Source: Micromonospora arida (GTDB lineage: Bacteria; Actinomycetota; Actinomycetes; Mycobacteriales; Micromonosporaceae). From it: DNA of 51,445 nucleotides. Where the stretch lies: positions 1-51,445 of the forward strand of contig NZ_QGSY01000212.1 of assembly GCF_003857035.1 (NCBI RefSeq), written 5' to 3'. The position numbers were made by a program, and so were the translations under genes. Under the pieces are notes generated by a model. It was not told the DNA's origin. It saw nothing but the letters and a program-made list of their open reading frames with translations, and did no database searches. Shown one piece after another: positions 46,447 to 51,445 of the stretch; position 1 is the stretch's first letter; every line of letters begins with the position of its first letter.

Positions 46447-46477
46447 CCCCTGTCCGGTGCTTCTGAGGAGGACTCCG

Positions 46478-46666
46478 ATGGACCGATCCGACTACATGTC
46501 GTGCCCGCGTAACTGCGGCGTCGACGTTCGCGAGCACAACTCGTCCGGCCTGGTCAACGGCCAGTGCGACACCGGCCCCGAGCTTCCGTTGCTCGATTCC
46601 GCTGGCTACCTGGCCTGCGGTTGCCACGGCTCGCAGAGCGAGCACACCTGTATCCCCTTCGACTGA
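46478..46666 (+). CDS. Small Cys-rich protein, putative zinc binder
   Basis: A 62-residue protein with six cysteines and three histidines in zinc-ribbon spacing (SCPRNCGVDVREH, GQCDTGPE, ACGCHGSQSEHTC). GAGGAGGACTCC sets the start. It lies between the membrane and motor genes of the transfer module. Such small zinc proteins recur in AICE operons without known function. Confidence 0.7.
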   Translation: MDRSDYMSCPRNCGVDVREHNSSGLVNGQCDTGPELPLLDSAGYLACGCHGSQSEHTCIPFD

Positions 46667-46728
46667 TCTCACTTCGACGGGCGCGGGATCTCCCGTGAGG
46701 TTCCGCGCCCACCTAAGGAGCGTTCTCC

Positions 46729-47604
46729 ATGACCACCACGATTCCCACCACTGCTGAGGCGGTGCCGGTGGGTCCTGGCCTGTCGATGTTCAACCCGATC
46801 TTCATCGGGATCGACGAGTTCGGCCAACCCGTCTACCTGGACGTCATCTACCGCAACCTGCTCACCGCAGGCGAACCCGGCGGCGGTAAGTCCGGCCTCA
46901 TCAACAACATCTGCGGCCACGCCGCCCTGTGCGACAACACCCGCCTCGTGCTCTTCGACGCCAAACTCGTCGAACTCGGCCCCTGGCGCGACCTGGCCGA
47001 TGCGTTCATCGGCCCCGACATCGACCAGGGCATCGACGTGCTGCGTCGCCTCCTGGTCGTCGCCACCAACCGCTACGCCTGGCTCCTAGCGAACCGGCGC
47101 CGCAAGCTCGCCGACGGCGACGGCATGTCCGTCATCGTCACCATCATCGACGAACTCGCCATGTTCTCCACCGTCCTCGGCACCAAGCAGCAACAGGAAG
47201 AGTTCTCCACCCTTCTGCGAGGGCTCGTCTCCCTCGGTCGGGCCTGCGGTATGCCCGTCGTCGCCGCGACCCAGCGGCCGTCGTGGGACATCATCCCCGC
47301 CTCGTTGCGGGACCTGTTCGGCTACCGGGCCGCGTTCCGGTGCACCTCGCTGAACAGCTCGAACATCATCCTCGGTCAGGGCTGGGCCGAGCAGGGCTAC
47401 ACCGCCTCCGACATCTCACCCACCAACCAAGGCGCGGCCTACCTCCTAGCCGAAGGCGGCGTTCCCCGCCGCATCAAGGCCGCCTACCTCACCGACACCG
47501 ACATCTACAACATCGCCGACTACGCCGCGTGGACTCGTCGGCCCGCCGGCACCAGCGCCAGCGTCCCGGCGGTCAACCCGACCGAATGGGAGATGGCGGC
47601 ATGA
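46729..47604 (+). CDS. FtsK/SpoIIIE-type DNA translocase motor (Tra)
   Basis: A 291-residue ATPase comprising only the motor domain: Walker A AGEPGGGKSG at about 47-56, Walker B VTIIDELA with D141-E142, the sensor block VVAATQRPSWDIIPASLRDLF, and the family ending QGAAYLLAEGGVPRRIKAAYLTD. AICE Tra proteins normally carry membrane helices and a C-terminal DNA-recognition helix in one chain of 400 or more residues. Here the membrane part is in a separate upstream gene. Homologues move double-stranded plasmid DNA between mycelial cells. AAGGAGCG precedes the ATG. The next gene overlaps its stop (ATGA). Confidence 0.9.
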   Translation: MTTTIPTTAEAVPVGPGLSMFNPIFIGIDEFGQPVYLDVIYRNLLTAGEPGGGKSGLINNICGHAALCDNTRLVLFDAKLVELGPWRDLADAFIGPDIDQGIDVLRRLLVVATNRYAWLLANRRRKLADGDGMSVIVTIIDELAMFSTVLGTKQQQEEFSTLLRGLVSLGRACGMPVVAATQRPSWDIIPASLRDLFGYRAAFRCTSLNSSNIILGQGWAEQGYTASDISPTNQGAAYLLAEGGVPRRIKAAYLTDTDIYNIADYAAWTRRPAGTSASVPAVNPTEWEMAA

Positions 47605-47810
47605 CCACCCGCGAGCGCACCTACGCCAAGGCCAACAACCAGCGGGCCGCCCAGTTCACCGAACTGTGGATCACCGGCAGTCCCGAGGACATCGCCGCCC
47701 TGGTCCAGGCCGTCGCCCGCAGCGGGCGACTGGTCTACCTCTCCGCACCCACCCGCGCACCGGGTGACGACAACCGGCACCGCCGCTACCTGCGGCTGCG
47801 CGCCCGCTAA
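47601..47810 (+). CDS. Small AICE protein, hypothetical
   Basis: A 69-residue basic protein (FTELWITGSPEDIAALVQAVARSGRLVYLSAPTRAPGDDNRHRRYLRLR) of alpha-beta character. Its ATG overlaps the stop of the motor gene by 4 nt, so it is co-translated with it. It could supply a recognition or adaptor function that the short motor lacks, but that is inference. Confidence 0.7.
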   Translation: MTTRERTYAKANNQRAAQFTELWITGSPEDIAALVQAVARSGRLVYLSAPTRAPGDDNRHRRYLRLRAR

Positions 47811-47896
47811 CCGGCCGACGGAACCGGCTCAAGCCCTGGAAAGCAGACCGGTTCCGCCGACCTCCCACCAAGCCCTTCTGAAAGGACGTGGCTGCC

Positions 47897-48334
47897 ATGA
47901 AGGCTACCCAGAACCCACCCACCACAGCAGAGGTCACACCGGCCGATCTGCTGCGGATGGCTGCCCTCTACCTGCGCCGGCACGGCTGGCACCAGGGCAC
48001 CTACTACGCCAAGAACCCCGACACCCTCACCCCGCCGGCCTGCGCCGCCGGGGCCATCGGCATCGCCTGCGCCGGACACACCGTCGAGCACTTCTCCCAG
48101 CTCGACCCCGACACCCTGGCCGACTACCTCGGCACCCTCGGCGCGTTCGTCGATTACCTCGACACGACCGCCCCGGTCTTCCTCATCGACGAGGGCGGCT
48201 ACCTGCTCGATGAGCACACCTCCCCGTACTCGTGGAACGACGACCCGGCCCGCACCGCCGAGCAGGTCATTACCGCCCTGGAAGCGGCTGCCGACGAGTG
48301 GGACTCCCTGCACATCACGGGAGGCGAGAACTGA
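47897..48334 (+). CDS. DUF6197-like protein
   Basis: A 145-residue acidic soluble protein. The pattern LLRMAALYLRRHGWHQGTYYAKNP...PPACAAGAIGIACAG and the ending NDDPARTAEQVITALEAAADEW match short actinobacterial proteins assigned to DUF6197, recalled from family pattern only. AAAGGAC precedes the ATG; a GTG three codons upstream is possible. Its stop overlaps the next start (TGATG). Function unknown. Confidence 0.72.
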   Translation: MKATQNPPTTAEVTPADLLRMAALYLRRHGWHQGTYYAKNPDTLTPPACAAGAIGIACAGHTVEHFSQLDPDTLADYLGTLGAFVDYLDTTAPVFLIDEGGYLLDEHTSPYSWNDDPARTAEQVITALEAAADEWDSLHITGGEN

Positions 48335-48636
48335 TGAGCACTGTCAAGAAGCCCTTGACGCCACGTGTGCCTCGGCAGAAGCGCCGCACGGTCGTCGAGA
48401 ACGACGAGTTCGCCGCGTTCGGCCGCCGGATCATCCGCGCCCACGGTCGCCGCGTCGCCACCGGCGATGTCGAAGCACTCCGCGACCTGGTCGCCCTCTC
48501 ATCGGTCATCGACGACGCCATCGGTGAGGCCGTGATCGGCCTCCGCACGTTCGGCTACTCCTGGTCCGAGATCGGTTCCCGGCTCGGGATCTCCAAGCAG
48601 GCCGCCCAGCAGCGCTGGGGCGGTGACAAGCCATGA
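48334..48636 (+). CDS. Helix-turn-helix protein of the AICE operon
   Basis: A 100-residue protein whose C-terminus has a sigma-region-4-like HTH, GYSWSEIGSRLGISKQAAQQRWG (about 75-97). The N-terminus is basic. GGGAGGCGAG precedes the ATG, which overlaps the upstream stop; its own stop overlaps the next start (ATGA). Probably a small DNA-binding regulator. Confidence 0.78.
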   Translation: MSTVKKPLTPRVPRQKRRTVVENDEFAAFGRRIIRAHGRRVATGDVEALRDLVALSSVIDDAIGEAVIGLRTFGYSWSEIGSRLGISKQAAQQRWGGDKP

Positions 48637-49043
48637 CCGACCTACGCAGCGCCGACCTCGACAACCTGGCCGAGCGCACCGGCATCCGGGTCGAGTTCTA
48701 CGACCCGCTCGGCACCCGCTACGGGTTCCCCACCTTCCCCTACCACGCCGCACCTTCCGGGCTGGCCACCCTGCGGCAGCTCCGCGCCGCCGGCCTTCGC
48801 CCCAACGGCCAAAACCCCATCGCGCAGATCTATTGGCGGCACCGCAACAACCGGCGAGTCGCCTACCTCTACCGCCTCGACATGGCCGCGCCCAAGCGCA
48901 CCGCCACGCCCGCTCAACGGGAGGCCATTACCAAAGCGCTTCGTGCCCGCCGCACCTGCCGGATCTGCACCCAGGTCAAGCCCTACTACATCCCCCGCCG
49001 CTACGGCGAATGCCTCGACTGCCACGAAGGGAACCCGTCGTGA
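48633..49043 (+). CDS. RRQRL-motif zinc-binding protein
   Basis: A 136-residue protein with the pattern of the AICE family named for an RRQRL motif, here LRQLRAAGLRPNGQNPIAQI at about 47-66, then RVAYLYRLDMAAPKRTATPAQ and a C-terminal zinc ribbon CRICTQVKPYYIPRRYGECLDC (CxxC...CxxC). Four-nt overlaps at both ends show tight co-translation. The biochemical role is unknown. Confidence 0.8.
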   Translation: MTDLRSADLDNLAERTGIRVEFYDPLGTRYGFPTFPYHAAPSGLATLRQLRAAGLRPNGQNPIAQIYWRHRNNRRVAYLYRLDMAAPKRTATPAQREAITKALRARRTCRICTQVKPYYIPRRYGECLDCHEGNPS

Positions 49044-49330
49044 GCTTCAACCTGTCTGACTCCTGCCTGTGGTGCATCGAGCAGAACACCCCTACCGGCG
49101 TCCTCGACATCCTTGGACCGGTCTTCAGGCCCTGCCCCGTTTGCCTGCCCGTCTGCGGCATCTGCGAGGGCGACGGCCTGTTCCCGGCCGACTTCACCTG
49201 CATCCCCTGCTTCCTCAACAGACTGGCCGCCCTCGGCATACGGCCGCTGTTCTGCGTCGGTTGCTCAGGCGTCACCGACCTTGAAGAACTCGGCACCGTT
49301 CCGGAGGTGACTCCCCATGGCCACCACTGA
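49040..49330 (+). CDS. Cys-rich zinc-ribbon protein
   Basis: A 96-residue protein with about 11 cysteines in paired CxxC motifs (SCLWC, PCPVCLPVCGIC, CIPC, FCVGC), enough for two zinc clusters. The GTG overlaps the upstream TGA (GTGA), and the downstream gene starts 14 nt inside its end. Not assigned to a named family. Confidence 0.75.
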   Translation: MSFNLSDSCLWCIEQNTPTGVLDILGPVFRPCPVCLPVCGICEGDGLFPADFTCIPCFLNRLAALGIRPLFCVGCSGVTDLEELGTVPEVTPHGHH

Positions 49331-50174
49331 CCCCACTGCCGTCACCGAGCAGTTCGCCGCCGAGTACGCCCGCAACGCGGTGCCGACCATGCTCAAGGCG
49401 ATCGGCTCCATCAAGCGGTACAACCGCTTCGTCCTGCTCGGTGCGCTGCTGACCAGCTACCTGCACCAGGCCCACTACCTGTGGACCCAGAACGCCGGCT
49501 ACTTCGCCTACCTGGTCCCGCTGATCTTCGACGCCGCGATGGTGTCGATGCTGACCGTCGTCCGCACCTCTGGCATCGCCAAGGACGCCAAACGCGGAGC
49601 CATGGTCGTCTTCGCCGCCGCCGCCATGCTGTCGGCCACCATCAACTTCGCCTCCCCAGGCAGCCTCGGCCTACGCCTGGTCTTCGCCCTGGTCGTCGTC
49701 CTCGTCATCGGCGTCGAACTCGTCGCCGGACGCATCCGACCCGACTTCGCCGCCATCCAAGCCGAAGCCGCCGCCCTCCTCGCCGCCGTCAACGACCTCA
49801 CCGAAACGACACCGGCCACCGAGCCGACCACCACCCCGACCGTCGACACCACCCCGGCCCCGACGTCGACCGTCGACACCTCGCCGGAGACTGCTCCGGT
49901 CGTCGACACCCCGCCGGCACCCTCGCCGGCCGCCATCACGGCACCCGCCTTCACCCCGATCCCGGTCGCCCGGCCCGAGGTCCCGGCGCACCTGATGCCC
50001 ACCGCCCGCTTCGTCATCGGACGCCACGAACAGAGCACCGGCCGACCCATCACCATCGACGAACTCGCCGGCCTGCTGTCGGTCACCCCGGACATCGCCC
50101 GGGAACTGCTGCACACCATCACCGGCCACACCCCGGCCGTCAACGGCACCCCCGTCACGGGTGGTGCCCGATGA
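49317..50174 (+). CDS. DUF2637/SpdB-like membrane protein
   Basis: A 285-residue protein with four hydrophobic segments between about 35 and 145 (FVLLGALLTSYLHQAHYLW, YFAYLVPLIFDAAMVSMLTVV, GAMVVFAAAAMLSATINFA, LVFALVVVLVIGVELVAG). A long proline/threonine-rich linker with repeated TVDT/VDTPPAP units and a C-terminal helical DNA-binding-like domain (RFVIGRHEQSTGRPITIDELAGLLSVTPDIARELL) follow. DUF2637 proteins in actinomycete plasmids are spread (Spd) proteins for intramycelial transfer. GGAGGTGACTCCCC sets the start. Confidence 0.82.
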   Translation: MATTDPTAVTEQFAAEYARNAVPTMLKAIGSIKRYNRFVLLGALLTSYLHQAHYLWTQNAGYFAYLVPLIFDAAMVSMLTVVRTSGIAKDAKRGAMVVFAAAAMLSATINFASPGSLGLRLVFALVVVLVIGVELVAGRIRPDFAAIQAEAAALLAAVNDLTETTPATEPTTTPTVDTTPAPTSTVDTSPETAPVVDTPPAPSPAAITAPAFTPIPVARPEVPAHLMPTARFVIGRHEQSTGRPITIDELAGLLSVTPDIARELLHTITGHTPAVNGTPVTGGAR

Positions 50175-50434
50175 CCATCCACGTCGTCGACATCGAGCAG
50201 GTCACCCACACCTGCCCCGCGTTCGCTGAGGCGCACCCTTACGACACCCGACGCACCGTCATCCACGTCATTCCCGGCGGACCCTGCCGGAACCCGGTCA
50301 CGATCCGCTGCGGCGACACGACCGTCACGATCGCGTGCCACCGGCACGAACCGGCCGACCGCCAGTGCGGCGCCTGCCGCATCATCGTCACCCAACACAC
50401 CATCACCAACCGACACCACGAGGTCGTCGGCTGA
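50171..50434 (+). CDS. Small Cys/His-rich AICE protein, hypothetical
   Basis: An 87-residue protein with dispersed C and H residues (HTCPAF, GGPCRNPVTIRCGD, IACHRHEPADRQCGACR) suggesting zinc binding. Its ATG overlaps the stop of the DUF2637 gene (ATGA) and its stop overlaps the RepSA start (TGATG). It is therefore the direct link in the rep operon. Function unknown. Confidence 0.7.
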   Translation: MTIHVVDIEQVTHTCPAFAEAHPYDTRRTVIHVIPGGPCRNPVTIRCGDTTVTIACHRHEPADRQCGACRIIVTQHTITNRHHEVVG

Positions 50435-51445
50435 TGGATTCGACGCTGGACCTCACACCCCGCGCTTCGGCCCGGGGTGTGGGCTCGAACGCCGACACCA
50501 TTCCGTTCGTCGGCTACACCGCCGCCGGCTCCGCGTTCACCCGCGCCCAGCAACCCGACTACTTCGGCTGGCTCGAACACGTCCGCGCCGCCGCCGGCTG
50601 CACCCGCCCCATCCGCCTCGCCGGGCAGCTCCTCACCGTCGAACCCGCCACCGGCCGACTCCTCGACGCCCGACACACCGACGCCATGCCCGACGCCGCG
50701 ATCTACAAGGCGTGCGGCAACCGACGCGCCACCGTCTGCCCCACCTGCGCTGGCGTCTACCAACGCGATGCCTACCAACTGCTGCGCGCCGGCCTCGTCG
50801 GCGGCAAAGGCGTCCCCGACACCGTCTCCCGACACCCGGCCGTGTTTGCCACCTTCACCGCCCCGTCCTTCGGCCCCGTGCACGTCCGCGCGGTCAAGCG
50901 GCACACCTGCGCCAACCGCAAACGCTGCGACTGCCGCCCTGACCCCTGCCACGCCCGCCGCAGCACCGACCCCACCGCCGGGCTCTGCGTCCACAGCCGC
51001 CCCGCCGTCTGCTGGGCACGCCACGAACCCGGGGACCAGGTGCTCGGGCAGCCGCTGTGCCTGGACTGCTACGACCACGATCACCAGGTCGTCTGGAACG
51101 TGTTCTCCGGCAAGCTGTGGCACCGCACCAAGCAAGCCGCGGAACGGTGGCTCGCCCAACTCGCCCGCCGACGCGGCATTCCGCCGGCCCGGATGGTCAC
51201 GCCCTCCGGCAAGGTCCGCACGCTCGCCCCGGTTCGGCTGTCCCACGGCAAAGCCGCCGAGTTCCAAGCACGCGGAGCAGTCCACTTCCACGCCCTGGTG
51301 CGCCTCGACGGCGTCGACCCCACCGACCCCACCGCCGGGAACAGGTGGCAACGCAAGTTCGACTCGACCCGCTTCCGGGTTCACCGCCGCCGACCTCGAC
51401 GACGCCATCCGCCAGCGTTCGGCGTAGTCCTGGAAGGTTACCGAC
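50434..51445 (+). CDS. RepSA-type rolling-circle replication initiator, partial and probably frameshifted
   Basis: At least 337 codons, open to the window end. The family blocks of pSAM2 RepSA are clear: CGNRRATVCPTCAGVYQRDAYQLLRAGLVGGK (about 100-130), HPAVFATFTAPSFGPVH, several cysteine pairs, and the HUH-type metal motif AVHFHALVRLDG with H284 and H286. After DPTA (about residue 303) the frame turns into GNRWQRKFDSTRFRVHRRRPRR, which does not fit the family. In the +1 frame the sequence reads GFTAADLDDAIRQ, the expected continuation, then meets a TAG. A frameshift near 51340-51390 is therefore likely. The ATG overlaps the upstream stop. Confidence 0.82.
   Translation, partial: MDSTLDLTPRASARGVGSNADTIPFVGYTAAGSAFTRAQQPDYFGWLEHVRAAAGCTRPIRLAGQLLTVEPATGRLLDARHTDAMPDAAIYKACGNRRATVCPTCAGVYQRDAYQLLRAGLVGGKGVPDTVSRHPAVFATFTAPSFGPVHVRAVKRHTCANRKRCDCRPDPCHARRSTDPTAGLCVHSRPAVCWARHEPGDQVLGQPLCLDCYDHDHQVVWNVFSGKLWHRTKQAAERWLAQLARRRGIPPARMVTPSGKVRTLAPVRLSHGKAAEFQARGAVHFHALVRLDGVDPTDPTAGNRWQRKFDSTRFRVHRRRPRRRHPPAFGVVLEGYR

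Larger units (their letters stand above)
40541..51445. mobile_element. Actinomycete integrative and conjugative element (AICE), right end off window
   Basis: The core modules of the pSAM2-type AICEs are present: GntR regulator (KorSA position), SCO3933/Pra-like gene, FtsK-type DNA translocase, small zinc-binding genes, DUF2637/SpdB-like membrane protein and RepSA rolling-circle initiator, bounded on the left by a tRNA 3'-end repeat. Excisionase, integrase and the intact tRNA would be expected right after RepSA. Base composition of the first genes is clearly more AT-rich than the chromosome to the left. Confidence 0.85.

Overview
The window is high-GC DNA with actinobacterial hallmarks: near-exclusive G/C third codon positions, many GTG starts, TAGGCT-like -10 boxes placed 6-7 nt before start codons (leaderless genes), SigE-type ECF sigma factors, a CysA-type sulfurtransferase, the HSP90/TPR pair and a pSAM2-like integrative element. 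Gene content and intergenic palindromes point to a Micromonosporaceae chromosome (Micromonospora-like). This is an inference from recognised families, not from a database search.

Left and central part (1-39.0 kb, chromosomal). From the left: a glutamate-cysteine ligase family 2 enzyme; a YceI protein divergent from a MarR regulator; a large XRE/NB-ARC/TPR regulator; and a leucine/acyl-CoA catabolic locus (acyl-CoA dehydrogenase, carboxyltransferase, HMG-CoA lyase, biotin carboxylase, TetR), interrupted by a secreted snapalysin-like protease on the opposite strand. Next come a coupled HSP90-like ATPase and long TPR protein, an MFS exporter, and an FAD monooxygenase divergent from its probable TetR repressor. 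Two ECF sigma factor/membrane-anchored partner modules (20.8-22.5 and 24.9-26.6 kb) flank an SGNH hydrolase - imidazolonepropionase-like - thiosulfate sulfurtransferase operon. Then follow prolyl-tRNA synthetase, a CBS-pair protein, SufE, a FrnE-like DsbA protein, a YbaK-type deacylase, small membrane genes, an MFS transporter and a giant P-type ATPase whose first half looks like a degenerate ATPase.

Right part (39.3 kb to the end, mobile). Two imperfect direct repeats exactly 1200 bp apart (39341 and 40541) each carry the 3' end of a tRNA on the minus strand; the left copy has a tRNA-Ala(UGC) 3' half. Between them lie a GNAT acetyltransferase and the last ~30 codons of a tyrosine integrase, that is, the scar of an older element. 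Right of the second repeat is an actinomycete integrative and conjugative element (AICE) that runs off the window: an AT-rich gene of unknown function at the distal end, a long non-coding structured stretch, a GntR regulator fused to a P-loop kinase with a guanylate-kinase-like partner, a divergent SCO3933/Pra-like gene, two stem-loops with the same loop, a membrane protein plus a stand-alone FtsK-type motor (a split transfer protein), a tightly overlapping run of small zinc-binding genes, a DUF2637/SpdB-like protein and a RepSA initiator that appears frameshifted near the window end. Excisionase, integrase and the intact tRNA should lie just beyond base 51445.

How the genes work together: in the AICE the GntR-kinase presumably represses the Pra-like activator, which in related elements switches on replication (RepSA) and excision, while FtsK-motor transfer with SpdB-like proteins moves double-stranded DNA between mycelial cells. 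In the chromosome, the liu-type genes would convert isovaleryl-CoA to acetoacetate and acetyl-CoA, but no hydratase and no biotin carrier are present here.
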